Shown here: positions 8,149-16,147 of the stretch, one piece after another
Layout: every line of letters begins with the position of its first letter
Numbering within the stretch: the stretch's first letter is position 1
DNA from: an uncultured Bacteroides sp.
Lineage (GTDB): Bacteria > Bacteroidota > Bacteroidia > Bacteroidales > Bacteroidaceae
Direction: 5' to 3'
Assembly: GCA_949289265.1 (NCBI GenBank)
Contig: CASENE010000006.1
Location: 1-38,841 of the forward strand
DNA: 38,841 bases
Made by a program: the position numbers and the translations under genes
Notes under the pieces: generated by a model
Told to the model about the DNA's origin: nothing
What the model saw: only the letters and a program-made list of their open reading frames with translations
Database searches by the model: none

Positions 8149-9237
8149 ATGTTAAACACTGCCATGAGAATAAAGGCCGGCCTGATAGGCTTTGGCCGCA
8201 TGGGGCAAATGTACGGGGAAGAGATGTCCAAAGATCCGCGCTGGGACATCGCCTACGTTTGCGACCCCTCCCCCGCTTCGCAGCGAGCGGCCGCCCGCCT
8301 GTTCCCCCGGGCGCGCATCCTTACGGACGAGCAGGCCATCTTTGACGACGACTCCGTCCAGGCGGTAGGCCTCTTTGCCTTGGCCGATTCCCGATACACG
8401 CAAATCAGAAAGGCCGTCAGCGCCCGCAAGCATATCCTGGCCGAAAAGCCCGTGGCCGACAGCATCGAAAAGGAATGGGAAGTGGTGCGGCTGGTGGAAG
8501 AAAGCGGACTCATCGCCACAGTCAACCTCTACCTGCGCAATGCCTGGTACCACCACGCCATCAAGCAATTCATAGACGAAGGAGAAATAGGCGAACCGGC
8601 CATACTGCGCATCTGCCACATGACCCCCGGCCTAGCCCCGGGCGAAGGACACGAATACGAAGGCCCGGCCTTCCACGACTGCGGCATGCACTACGTGGAC
8701 ATCGCGCGCTGGTATGCCGGAAGCGACTATAAGACGTGGCATGCCCAGGGACTGCGGATGTGGGACTACAAAGACCCCTGGTGGCTGCAGTGCCACGGCA
8801 CGTTTGCCAACGGCATCGTGTACGACATCACCCAAGGCTTCGTCTACGGCCAGCTCTCCCAACAGCAAACCCACAATACCTATACGGACATCATCGGCAC
8901 GAAAGGCATCGTGCGCATGACGCACGACTTCAAGACCGCCGTCGTAGACCTGCACGGCGTCCGCCGCACCCTGCGCCTCGAAAAGCCCTACGGCGGCAAG
9001 AACTTGGACAAGCTGTGCAGCCTGATGGCCGACTCGGTGCTGAGCGGGCGGCGCGACCCAAGACTGCCCCAGATGCGCGACTCGGCCATCGCCTCGCAAT
9101 ACGCCTGGACTTTCCTCGACGACGCCCGCCGGCACGACCTGCCCGCCATCGGCAACCTGCAGACACTGGAAGAAATCAGGGAACGGCGCCGACACATGAC
9201 CAACGGCTACGGACTGCTGAGGCACGAAAAGCCCTGA
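8149..9237 (+). CDS. Gfo/Idh/MocA family oxidoreductase, cytoplasmic
   Basis: This 362-residue NAD(P)-dependent sugar dehydrogenase belongs to the Gfo/Idh/MocA family. The Rossmann motif GLIGFGRMG is at about residues 11-19 and the catalytic-site EKP at 99-101 (HILAEKPVADS). The C-terminal sheet domain contains HDCGMHYVDIARW (about 186-198), with the Asp/His pair typical of the family. No signal peptide is visible, so it should act in the cytoplasm. Starts at 8149 (MLNTAMRIKAG) or 8164 (MRIKAG) are both possible. It is the first of four co-directional genes whose partners are exported. From family knowledge, such pairs oxidise or reduce C3 of glycosides; the substrate here is unknown. Confidence 0.88.
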   Translation: MLNTAMRIKAGLIGFGRMGQMYGEEMSKDPRWDIAYVCDPSPASQRAAARLFPRARILTDEQAIFDDDSVQAVGLFALADSRYTQIRKAVSARKHILAEKPVADSIEKEWEVVRLVEESGLIATVNLYLRNAWYHHAIKQFIDEGEIGEPAILRICHMTPGLAPGEGHEYEGPAFHDCGMHYVDIARWYAGSDYKTWHAQGLRMWDYKDPWWLQCHGTFANGIVYDITQGFVYGQLSQQQTHNTYTDIIGTKGIVRMTHDFKTAVVDLHGVRRTLRLEKPYGGKNLDKLCSLMADSVLSGRRDPRLPQMRDSAIASQYAWTFLDDARRHDLPAIGNLQTLEEIRERRRHMTNGYGLLRHEKP

Positions 9238-9326
9238 CGCCATGCCAGCGCCCGCCTCACGGCCGGCAACCTCCATCGACAGAACGATTCACCTAATATC
9301 AACCTAACTTTTAAAACCTAACAAAC

Positions 9327-10814
9327 ATGTCCAAATTTACAAGACGAGAGTTCCTCAAGACCGGCGGACTGGCCTTGGCGGGACTGACCATCGCGCCCAG
9401 CAGCATCCTGGGACGCAGCCACGGGCACATTCCGCCCACGGACAAACTGAACATTGCCGCCATCGGTATCGGAGGCATGGGTCACACCAACATCAACCAC
9501 GTGAAGAACACGGAGAACATCGTGGCCCTGTGCGACGTAGACTGGCGCTATGCCAAAGGCGTGTTCGACGAGCTGCCTAACGCCAAACGCTACTGGGACT
9601 ACCGCAAGATGTTCGACGAAATGGGCAAGTCCATCGACGCAGTGATTGTCGCCACGGCAGACCACACGCACGCCATCATCACAGCCGATGCCATGACGAT
9701 GGGCAAGCATGTCTTCTGCCAGAAACCTCTGACCCACTCCGTCTACGAATCGCGCCTGCTCACCAAGCTGGCCGCCTCCACCGGCGTGGCCACCCAGATG
9801 GGCAACCAGGGTTCGTCTGACGAGGGCACGGATCTGGTATGCGAATGGATTTGGAACGGAGAGATAGGCGATGTCTACAAAGTGGAATGCGCCACCGACC
9901 GCCCCATCTGGCCCCAAGGCCTCAACGTTCCCGAAAAGGAAGACCGCATCCCCAAGACGCTGAATTGGGACCTCTTCACCGGCCCCGCAAAGCTGAACCC
10001 GTACAACGAAATCTACCATCCGTGGAACTGGCGCGGCTGGTGGGACTACGGCACCGGCGCTTTGGGCGACATGGCCTGCCACATCCTGCATCAGCCTTTC
10101 CGCGCCCTGAAACTGCAATACCCCACCCGGGTAGAAGGATCGTCCACGCTGCTGCTCAATGCCTGCGCTCCGCAAGCCCAACACGTGAAGATGATTTTCC
10201 CCGCCCGCGAGAACATGCCCAAGGTAGCCATGCCCGAAGTAGAGGTGCACTGGTATGACGGCGGCATGATGCCCGACCGTCCGAAAGGATTCCCCGAAGG
10301 CAAGCAACTGATGCAGAGCGGCGGAGGCCTCACCATCTTCCACGGCACGAAAGACACGCTGATATGCGGCTGCTACGGACAGAACCCGTGGTTGCTCTCA
10401 GGCCGCGTGCCCAATGCGCCCAAGGTTTGCCGCCGCGTGCCCGACGCCATGAACGGCGGTCACGAGATGGACTGGGTGCGCGCCTGCAAGGAAAACAAGG
10501 AGAACCGCGTGCCGTGCAAATCAGACTTCTCGGAAGCCGGCCCGCTGAACGAAATGGTGGTCATGGGCGTACTGGCCATCCGCCTGCAGTCTTTGAACCG
10601 CACGCTGGAATGGGACGGCGCCAACATGCGTTTCACCAACATCGGCCCGGACGAGACGATACGCACCGTCATCAAGGATGGCTTCGAGATTCACAACGGA
10701 CACCCGACGTTCGACAAGACGTGGACAGATCCCGTCAACGCGCAAGCCTTTGCCCAAGAACTCATCAAGCACACGTACCGCGAAGGTTGGGCGTTGCCGG
10801 CCATGCCTAAATAA
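9327..10814 (+). CDS. Tat-exported Gfo/Idh/MocA oxidoreductase
   Basis: This is a 495-residue oxidoreductase with a twin-arginine signal. TRREFLKTGG (residues 5-14) is followed by a hydrophobic stretch and SSILGRSHG. The nucleotide-binding motif GIGGMG is at 47-52. The usual EKP catalytic motif appears as CQKP (131-134). The C-terminal domain has a Trp-rich segment, HPWNWRGWWDYGTGALGDMA, with the conserved Asp and a following His. Export by Tat implies folding with bound NAD(P) in the cytoplasm and action in the periplasm, as in glucose-fructose oxidoreductase. It lies 89 nt downstream of the first oxidoreductase. In Bacteroides 3-keto-glycoside systems a protein of this type supplies the C3-oxidised substrate for a DUF1080 hydrolase (family knowledge; not shown here). 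Confidence 0.9.
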   Translation: MSKFTRREFLKTGGLALAGLTIAPSSILGRSHGHIPPTDKLNIAAIGIGGMGHTNINHVKNTENIVALCDVDWRYAKGVFDELPNAKRYWDYRKMFDEMGKSIDAVIVATADHTHAIITADAMTMGKHVFCQKPLTHSVYESRLLTKLAASTGVATQMGNQGSSDEGTDLVCEWIWNGEIGDVYKVECATDRPIWPQGLNVPEKEDRIPKTLNWDLFTGPAKLNPYNEIYHPWNWRGWWDYGTGALGDMACHILHQPFRALKLQYPTRVEGSSTLLLNACAPQAQHVKMIFPARENMPKVAMPEVEVHWYDGGMMPDRPKGFPEGKQLMQSGGGLTIFHGTKDTLICGCYGQNPWLLSGRVPNAPKVCRRVPDAMNGGHEMDWVRACKENKENRVPCKSDFSEAGPLNEMVVMGVLAIRLQSLNRTLEWDGANMRFTNIGPDETIRTVIKDGFEIHNGHPTFDKTWTDPVNAQAFAQELIKHTYREGWALPAMPK

Positions 10815-10852
10815 CAAGCAGAAACCAAGAAACAAACCATTCATTCTATTCC

Positions 10853-10880
10853 GTTCTCTCCCGCCTGCGCGGGAGAGAAC
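10853..10880 (+). other. perfect 12-bp intercistronic hairpin
   Basis: Arms GTTCTCTCCCGC (10853-10864) and GCGGGAGAGAAC (10869-10880) pair perfectly around the loop CTGC. No U tract follows (ATCACCC), so it does not look like an intrinsic terminator. It sits between the Tat oxidoreductase and the DUF1080 gene and may stabilise or partition the mRNA. Confidence 0.75.
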
Positions 10881-10906
10881 ATCACCCTTTAAAAACATTA
10901 CTAACA

Positions 10907-11776
10907 ATGAGAAACATTCTTTTTACAGTAGGATGCGCCGCGCTGGCACTTTCGCTGGCAGCCTGCGGCGGTAACGCAAAGAAAAATCAAGCCACAGCCG
11001 AAGAGGCTGCCACTCCACAGAAGCCCGCATACACCGTGCTGGACAAGCCGCAGGTCAACCTGGACGAATTGTCCAAGGATGCCGACGGCTACATCTCCCT
11101 GTTCGACGGCAAGACACTGAAAGGCTGGCGCGGATACGGCAAAGACACCGTACCGGCCCGTTGGGTAGTGGAAGACGGCTGCATCAAGTTCAACGGCAGC
11201 GGCGGCGGAGAAGCGCAAGTCAGCACGGGCGGCGACCTGATTTTCGCCCACAAGTTCAAGAACTTCGAATTGGAGCTGGAGTGGAAAGTCTCCAAGGGCG
11301 GCAACTCAGGCATTTTATACCTGGCCCAGGAGGTGGTTACCAAGGACAAAGATGGCAAAGAAGTGGTAGAACCTATTTATATCTCTGCTCCTGAATACCA
11401 ATTGCTGGACAACGAGAACCATCCGGACGCCAAACTGGGCAAAGACAACAACCGTCAGTCTGCCTCGCTGTATGACATGATCCCAGCTGTACCGCAAAAC
11501 GCCAAACCTTACGGCGAATGGAACAAAGCCAAGATTATGGTGTACAAGGGTACCGTGGTGCACGGACAAAACGACCAGAACGTACTGGAATATCACCTCT
11601 GGACGAAGCAATGGACAGACATGCTGCAGGCCAGCAAGTTCAGCGAAGAGAAATGGCCCCTGGCCTTCGAGCTGCTGAACAACTGCGGCGGCGAGAACCA
11701 CGAAGGATACATTGGCCTGCAAGACCATGGCGACGACATCTGGTTCCGCAACATCCGCGTGAAGATTCTTGATTGA
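10907..11776 (+). CDS. DUF1080 (3-keto-disaccharide hydrolase-like) lipoprotein
   Basis: This 289-residue lipoprotein has signal MRNILFTVGCAALALSLAAC with lipobox LAAC and Cys at 20. The mature part is the DUF1080 concanavalin-like beta-sandwich: GYISLFDGKTLKGWRGYG (about 63-80), then WVVEDGCIKFNG, FELELEWKVSKGGNSGI, and late AFELLNNCGGENHEGYIGLQ with WFRNIRVKIL. DUF1080 proteins are assigned as 3-keto-glycoside hydrolases. They cleave sugars that were first oxidised at C3, so they fit directly behind Gfo/Idh oxidoreductases. No acidic run follows the Cys, so it more likely faces the periplasm than the outside (inference). The short linker after the signal is Ala/Lys/Glu-rich. Confidence 0.9.
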   Translation: MRNILFTVGCAALALSLAACGGNAKKNQATAEEAATPQKPAYTVLDKPQVNLDELSKDADGYISLFDGKTLKGWRGYGKDTVPARWVVEDGCIKFNGSGGGEAQVSTGGDLIFAHKFKNFELELEWKVSKGGNSGILYLAQEVVTKDKDGKEVVEPIYISAPEYQLLDNENHPDAKLGKDNNRQSASLYDMIPAVPQNAKPYGEWNKAKIMVYKGTVVHGQNDQNVLEYHLWTKQWTDMLQASKFSEEKWPLAFELLNNCGGENHEGYIGLQDHGDDIWFRNIRVKILD

Positions 11777-11804
11777 TCCACCGTTCTGAAACACACCGAC
11801 GTTT

Positions 11805-12713
11805 ATGAGAATCAAAGCGCTTATATTGGGCACAGCCCTCTGCCTGGGACTGACCCAGACGGCATGCACGTCGCAACCGGCCGCCGGCCAGGAGCCTGAG
11901 CAGCCGGCACAGAAGGAGGTATGCATCCAGCTCTATTCCGTAAGAGACTTGCTGAAGGAGACCGACAGCCTGGAGAACGTATTGAAGCAACTGGCCGACA
12001 TGGGCTATACCAGCGTGGAAGCCGCCAATTATGCCGACGGCAAGTTCTACGGCAAGACGCCGGCAGAGTTCAAGCAACTGGTGGAGCAGACGGGCATGAA
12101 GGTGCTCTCGTCGCACACCACGCGCCCCCTCACCGACAAGGAACTGGCTTCGGGCAACTTCACGGAGGCCTTGAAATGGTGGGACCAGTGCATCGCCGAC
12201 CACAAGGCAGCCGGCATGAAGTACATCGTCACGCCGTGGATGTCCGTGCCCAAGACAGTGAAAGACCTGCAGACGTATTGCGACTACTTTAACGAAGTCG
12301 GCAAGCGATGCCAGGCCGCCGGGCTGAAGTACGGCTATCACAACCACAACCACGAGTTCCAGAAGGTGGAAGACAAAGAGATGATGTACGACTATATGTT
12401 GCAGCACACCGACCCCGCCTACGTATTCTTCCAGATGGACGTGTACTGGGTGGTGCGCGGGCAAAACAGCCCCGTGGACTACTTCAACAAGTATCCCGGA
12501 CGCTTTGCCATGCTGCACATCAAAGACCATCGCGAAATCGGCCAGAGCGGCATGGTGGGCTATGACGCCATCTTCCGCAACGCGGCCACGGCAGGAGTCA
12601 AGGACATCGTGGCCGAAATCGAGCAATACAGCGTTCCCGTCATGGAGAGCGTGCGGCAAAGCCTAGCCTACCTGCAAGAGGCACCGTTCGTAAAGGCTTC
12701 GTACAGCGAATAA
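11805..12713 (+). CDS. sugar phosphate isomerase/epimerase-like TIM-barrel lipoprotein
   Basis: This 302-residue protein belongs to the AP-endonuclease-2-like (sugar isomerase/epimerase) TIM-barrel family. The signal region ends at Cys 21, with a loose lipobox (Q-T-A-C). Family landmarks are ICLQLYSVRDL-like VCIQLYSVRDLLK at the first strand, MGYTSVEAANYAD, the TTRPLTDKEL loop, YGYHNHNHEF with metal-ligand histidines, and FFQMDVYWVVRGQ. An exported enzyme is unlikely to use a sugar phosphate, so the family name should not be read as its substrate. It is last in the four-gene cassette, 28 nt after the DUF1080 gene. It may epimerise or eliminate from the 3-keto sugar product (inference). Confidence 0.85.
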   Translation: MRIKALILGTALCLGLTQTACTSQPAAGQEPEQPAQKEVCIQLYSVRDLLKETDSLENVLKQLADMGYTSVEAANYADGKFYGKTPAEFKQLVEQTGMKVLSSHTTRPLTDKELASGNFTEALKWWDQCIADHKAAGMKYIVTPWMSVPKTVKDLQTYCDYFNEVGKRCQAAGLKYGYHNHNHEFQKVEDKEMMYDYMLQHTDPAYVFFQMDVYWVVRGQNSPVDYFNKYPGRFAMLHIKDHREIGQSGMVGYDAIFRNAATAGVKDIVAEIEQYSVPVMESVRQSLAYLQEAPFVKASYSE

Positions 12714-12765
12714 ACGGCCCTGCGCGCACAGCCCCCGGCACCTGCCGGAGACAGGCCGACACAAT

Positions 12766-12805
12766 GAAAGCGCGGACACCCCGTCGACGGGGTGCCCGCG
12801 CTTTC
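12766..12805. terminator. bidirectional terminator hairpin
   Basis: GAAAGCGCGG pairs with CCGCGCTTTC outside a single A/C mismatch, and the inner CACCCCGTC/GACGGGGTG forms the tip. A short CGTTT follows on the plus strand. It lies between the convergent cassette and ispF and should terminate both. Confidence 0.75.
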
Positions 12806-12826
12806 CGTTTCCGGCTTCCGCCGCGG

Positions 12827-13312
12827 CTATTCGCGCACTATCAGCACGGTGGCATAGGCCGCGATGCCCTCCTCGCGCCCGGTGAAGCCCAGTTTCTCCG
12901 TAGTGGTGGCCTTGACGGACACGTCGTCCGCCTCCACGCCCATCACGTCCGCCAGCACCTGCTGCATCCGCGGGATGTGCGGGTTCAACTTGGGCCGCTC
13001 GGCGCACACCGTGGCGTCGACGTTGCCCACGGCATAGCCCTTCGAGGCAATGAGGGCCACGGTCTTCGCCAGCAGCACCTTGCTGTCGATGTTCTCGTAC
13101 TCGCCCGCCGTGTCGGGGAAGTGATAGCCGATGTCGCGCATGTTGGCCGCGCCCAGCAGCGCGTCGCAGATGGCATGGATCAGCACGTCGGCATCCGAAT
13201 GCCCCAACAGCCCCTTGGCATGCTCCAGGCGGATGCCGCCCAGCCACAACTCGCGTCCCTCCACCAGCCGGTGGACGTCGTAACCGAATCCTACACGTAT
13301 CTTCATCTTCAT
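12827..13312 (-). CDS. ispF: 2-C-methyl-D-erythritol 2,4-cyclodiphosphate synthase IspF
   Basis: IspF cyclises CDP-ME 2-phosphate to MEcPP with loss of CMP in the MEP isoprenoid pathway, as a homotrimer with zinc. The sequence has the metal motif GFGYDVHR near the start (Asp 12 and His 14 from ATG 13312). It continues with LLGHSDADVLIHAICDALLG, containing the third His, and the nucleotide-binding TTTEKLGFTGREEGIA. The 161-residue length fits. Three close ATGs (13318, 13312, 13306) are possible and cannot be separated here. It lies 69 nt downstream of the FAH-family gene, on the same strand. Confidence 0.96.
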   Translation of the reverse strand: MKMKIRVGFGYDVHRLVEGRELWLGGIRLEHAKGLLGHSDADVLIHAICDALLGAANMRDIGYHFPDTAGEYENIDSKVLLAKTVALIASKGYAVGNVDATVCAERPKLNPHIPRMQQVLADVMGVEADDVSVKATTTEKLGFTGREEGIAAYATVLIVRE

Positions 13313-13355
13313 AAGCATGTATATAAAACGAATGGTAATCCCCCAAGAGGCGGAA

Positions 13356-13374
13356 GCGGCCTGAAGGAGGCCGC
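13356..13374 (-). other. small hairpin between FAH-family gene and ispF
   Basis: GCGGCCT (13356-13362) and AGGCCGC (13368-13374) form a 7-bp stem with a 5-nt loop. It lies just after the upstream gene's stop codon on the minus strand. Only a few T residues follow, so termination would be partial at most. Confidence 0.4.
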
Positions 13375-13381
13375 AGGCGGC

Positions 13382-13999
13382 TCAGCGCACATGGAAATCC
13401 AACAGTTTCTCCTCGCCCAGGTATCCCTCCAGATGCTGCCCTTCGGCCACCGGCCCCACGCCCGCAGGCGTGCCCGTAAAGAGCAGGTCGCCCATCTTGA
13501 GCGTCATGAAGCGGCTGACGTAGGCCAGGATATCGTCCACGCGGAACAGCATGTCTGCCGTACAGCCCCGCTGCGCCTCTCGCCCGTCGATGTCCAAGTG
13601 GAAGTCCAGCCGCTGCACGTCGCCCCCCGCCTGCTCCAAAGGCACGAACCGCCCCACCACGGCCGAGCCGTCGAACCCCTTGGACAACTCCCAGGGCAGT
13701 CCCCCGTCGCGGAAGCGGCGCTGGAGGTCGCGCGCGGTGAAGTCTATGCCCACCGTCACCGCGTCGTAATAGCGGCGGGCAAAGCGGGGCGCGATGTGCT
13801 TGCCCAGGCGGCAGATGCGCACCACCACCTCCGTTTCATACTGCAAGTCGGCGGAGAAGTCGGGCAGGAAGAAAGGTTTGCCGTCCTTCAGCAGCGCCGA
13901 ATCGGGTTTCAGGAAGATGACCGGCTCCGTGCCGGCCGCAGCGTGCCCCAGCTCTTGGTTGTGCAGGGCGTAGTTCATACCAACGGCTATGATTTTCAT
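13382..13999 (-). CDS. fumarylacetoacetate hydrolase family protein
   Basis: This 205-residue single-domain FAH-family enzyme is close in size to the YcgM/FAHD1 group, which act as acylpyruvate hydrolases, oxaloacetate decarboxylases or tautomerases. The start MKIIAVGMNYALHNQEL matches the family N-terminus, followed by EPVIFLKPDSALL. The metal ligands are expected in DLQYETEVVVRI (two Glu) and VGIDFTARDLQ (Asp). The GDLLFTGTPAGVGPV motif near residues 170-184 is diagnostic. The exact substrate cannot be called. A TACCTTTG promoter element lies 50 nt upstream, and ispF follows. Confidence 0.9.
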   Translation of the reverse strand: MKIIAVGMNYALHNQELGHAAAGTEPVIFLKPDSALLKDGKPFFLPDFSADLQYETEVVVRICRLGKHIAPRFARRYYDAVTVGIDFTARDLQRRFRDGGLPWELSKGFDGSAVVGRFVPLEQAGGDVQRLDFHLDIDGREAQRGCTADMLFRVDDILAYVSRFMTLKMGDLLFTGTPAGVGPVAEGQHLEGYLGEEKLLDFHVR

Positions 14000-14049
14000 G
14001 CGACAGTATTTCTCTGGTTTACTCAGTGTTTACTTGCCTTTCGGGCAGA

Positions 14050-14057
14050 CAAAGGTA
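14050..14057 (-). promoter_or_regulatory. -7 promoter element of the FAH-ispF pair
   Basis: TACCTTTG on the minus strand fits TAnnTTTG. No convincing TTTG appears at the right distance upstream. Transcription would start near 14043, about 44 nt before the ATG. Confidence 0.5.
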
Positions 14058-14144
14058 CGCTTTTTCCGGCGGAAAACCGGACGCCGGCCCGGGCTTAACA
14101 TAAAAAATCTGCAGGCCGGCGTACCGACGGACGATAAAAAAGCG

Positions 14145-14152
14145 TACATTTG
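14145..14152 (+). promoter_or_regulatory. possible distal promoter of the SUI1-like gene
   Basis: TACATTTG fits the -7 consensus on the plus strand, but no -33 TTTG is seen. It is the only such element before the gene at 14389 and would give a leader of about 230 nt containing the 22-bp repeats. Confidence 0.35.
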
Positions 14153-14175
14153 TCAAAGAATCTGCTCCCCCCTGC

Positions 14176-14329
14176 GGGCCCTTAAAGCCTGGCTACCTGG
14201 CGCCGCAGTGCCAGCCACCGGGCGTTCCAATGCCACCGACCGGGCGTTACTACGCCAGCAAGCGGGGAATAGAGTGCCGGGAAGCGCCCGCTTAAACCGC
14301 TGTCAATCAGCATCAAGTCCCAAGAAACG
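14176..14329. repeat. degenerate 22-bp tandem repeat, locus 3
   Basis: Units in 22-bp register begin at 14176, 14198, 14220, 14242, 14264, 14286 and 14308. The best conserved pair (14220, 14242) shares GGGCGTT followed by a GCCA-C core. The unit at 14242 matches the locus-1 unit at 543 almost base for base over TTACTA.NCCAGCAAGCGGG. Several units keep the TTAA or CTTAAA stretch seen at loci 1 and 2. With 14000-14388 otherwise holding only promoter-like elements, I see no gene here. Confidence 0.65.
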
Positions 14330-14388
14330 GGCAACGCGCCGGCGCAAAGACATGTAAGGATAAATCAACAAGGAAACGACTACCGACC

Positions 14389-14748
14389 ATGGCAAGAGAC
14401 CCTAAGAACAACGACTGGAAAGACCGCCTCAACGTGGTCTACTCCACCAATCCCGACTTCCGCTACGAGACCGAAGCCGACGAAGCCCCCTCCACCCTGC
14501 CCCCGTCCCAACAACGCCTGCGCGTCCGCCTGGACCGCAAGAACCGGGGCGGCAAGACCGTGACCCTGATTACCGGATTCGTGGGCGCCGAAGACGACCT
14601 GAAAGAACTGGGCCGGCTGCTGAAAAGCAAGTGCGGCGTGGGAGGCTCGGCCAAGGACGGCGAAATCATCGTGCAGGGCGACTTCAAGGACAAAGTGGCC
14701 CAACTGCTGCTGCAAGCCGGATACACGCAAACCAAAACGGCCGGCTGA
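14389..14748 (+). CDS. eIF1/SUI1-like translation factor (YciH family)
   Basis: This 119-residue protein has a charged N-terminus ([20 protein letters not shown]) and a C-terminal SUI1 domain from about residue 40. It has [20 protein letters not shown] (the basic ribosome-binding loop), then [20 protein letters not shown] and [19 protein letters not shown]. Bacterial members resemble eukaryotic eIF1 and probably act on the 30S subunit at start-site selection, though they are not essential in E. coli. Length and layout match Bacteroidetes members. It is followed after 39 nt by an outer-membrane-type protein on the same strand. Confidence 0.93.
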   Translation: MARDPKNNDWKDRLNVVYSTNPDFRYETEADEAPSTLPPSQQRLRVRLDRKNRGGKTVTLITGFVGAEDDLKELGRLLKSKCGVGGSAKDGEIIVQGDFKDKVAQLLLQAGYTQTKTAG

Positions 14749-14787
14749 ACCGGCCCGCATCTATCAACATTCATTCACGCTCAACCT

Positions 14788-16026
14788 ATGACTCACCGCA
14801 TCCCTTCAGCGGGCTTCGGCCTGCTTCTGGCAGCCTGCCTGGTCGGCCAAAGCCCCGCCTGCGCGCAGGTGCAGGACGACGTATTCTGCCGCCCCTACCG
14901 GCTCTCGGCCGACCGGCGGCACGCACTGACCCTGCAGGTGGACAACCTGAACTTTTTCCAGAACGACGAGTTCAAAGGCGGGGTGGACGACGGCTACACC
15001 CTGCCCGGACTGTGGCTGCAACCCCGTCTGACCTACCAGCCGCTGTCCAACCTCAGACTGGAAGCCGGCGCCCACCTGCTCTACTACAGCGGGGCCGAAC
15101 ACTACCCCGGAGGCCGCTACCAAAGCCTGCCCGCCTGGCACGACGCGGCCGAAAGCGACGGCAAAGGCCTGCATGCCCGCCCCTTCTTCCGCGTGCAGCT
15201 CAGCGCCTTCCGCAACCGGCTGAACCTGGTGCTGGGCAACCTGTACGGCGGCTCGAACCACCGGCTGATAGAACTGCTCTACAATCCGGAACTGAACCTG
15301 AGCACCGACCCCGAAAGCGGCCTGCAGGTGCTGTTCGATTCGCCCTATGTCGACATCGACGCATGGATAGACTGGCAGAACTTCATTTTCCGGCAGGACG
15401 ACCAGCGCGAGCAGTTCACCCTGGCCCTGTCGGCACGCTTCAAGTTGGGACAAAGCGGCTGGTACGTCCCCGCGCAGGTGGTGGGCCAGCACCTGGGAGG
15501 CGAGATTCAGCAAGCCGACCACCACGGCATCTCCAGCCTGGCCAACGCAGCGATAGGCGTGGGCTACGACCGCGCGCTGGAACGCCCGGTGCTGAAGCGC
15601 ATCCGGGGCGGCGTACACGTCCTGGCCTACAAGCAGCTGGCAGGCAGCTTCCTCCCTCTCGACCAAGGCCTTGGCCTGCACGCCCACGCGGCGGTCCGCC
15701 TGCAAGGGTTCCACCTGGAGGGCGGCTACCTGTATTCGCACAAGTTCGTCACCCTGCTCGGGTCGCCCTACTTCGGCTCCATCAGCGCCAGCCACACCGA
15801 CATCTATCCCAAGGCACACCTGGTCTACGAGAAAGCCGAATACACCCACCGCTTCGGCAGCGTCTGTTCCGTAGGCGTCAACCTCAGCCTCTACCACCGG
15901 CTGAAAGGCACCGGCCTCGACATCGAAGGCACGGCATTCGCCTCGCCCACCTCCACCAGCGTCCTGGCCGGCATCTACGTGCGCACCAGTTTCTCCGTGC
16001 TGCTGGCCCGACTGTCGTCCCAATAA
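14788..16026 (+). CDS. predicted outer-membrane beta-barrel protein, family not recognised
   Basis: This is a 412-residue protein with a Sec signal (MTHRIPSAGFGLLLAACLVG, then a likely signal peptidase I site after PACA). The mature chain alternates polar and hydrophobic residues in many short aromatic-ended strands, such as HALTLQVDNLNFF, LRLEAGAHLLYY, ARPFFRVQLSAF, FTLALSARFKLG and VCSVGVNLSLYHRL. This fits a beta-barrel of roughly 12-16 strands in the outer membrane. I recognise no named family. Conserved-looking pieces include NDEFKGGVDDGYTLPG and IDWQNFIFRQDDQREQF. It sits 39 nt behind the SUI1-like gene, probably co-transcribed, and ends before a terminator. Confidence 0.75.
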   Translation: MTHRIPSAGFGLLLAACLVGQSPACAQVQDDVFCRPYRLSADRRHALTLQVDNLNFFQNDEFKGGVDDGYTLPGLWLQPRLTYQPLSNLRLEAGAHLLYYSGAEHYPGGRYQSLPAWHDAAESDGKGLHARPFFRVQLSAFRNRLNLVLGNLYGGSNHRLIELLYNPELNLSTDPESGLQVLFDSPYVDIDAWIDWQNFIFRQDDQREQFTLALSARFKLGQSGWYVPAQVVGQHLGGEIQQADHHGISSLANAAIGVGYDRALERPVLKRIRGGVHVLAYKQLAGSFLPLDQGLGLHAHAAVRLQGFHLEGGYLYSHKFVTLLGSPYFGSISASHTDIYPKAHLVYEKAEYTHRFGSVCSVGVNLSLYHRLKGTGLDIEGTAFASPTSTSVLAGIYVRTSFSVLLARLSSQ

Positions 16027-16082
16027 GCGCCTGCAAGCAGACCTCTGTCCGGGGCATCCCGACTCCCAAGAAACGAAAAAGA

Positions 16083-16115
16083 AAAGCCGAAGACTCTTTC
16101 CGAGCCTCCGGCTTT
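16083..16115. terminator. terminator between barrel protein gene and tsf
   Basis: AAAGCCG/CGGCTTT with an inner CTC/GAG pair forms a hairpin. Read on the minus strand it is followed by a T-rich run (CTTTTCTTTTTCG), so it best fits the end of the ribosomal operon. It may also act on the plus-strand transcript. Confidence 0.65.
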
Positions 16116-16147
16116 CTTATCTTCAGGACTCTTCGTCCGTCTGTCTC

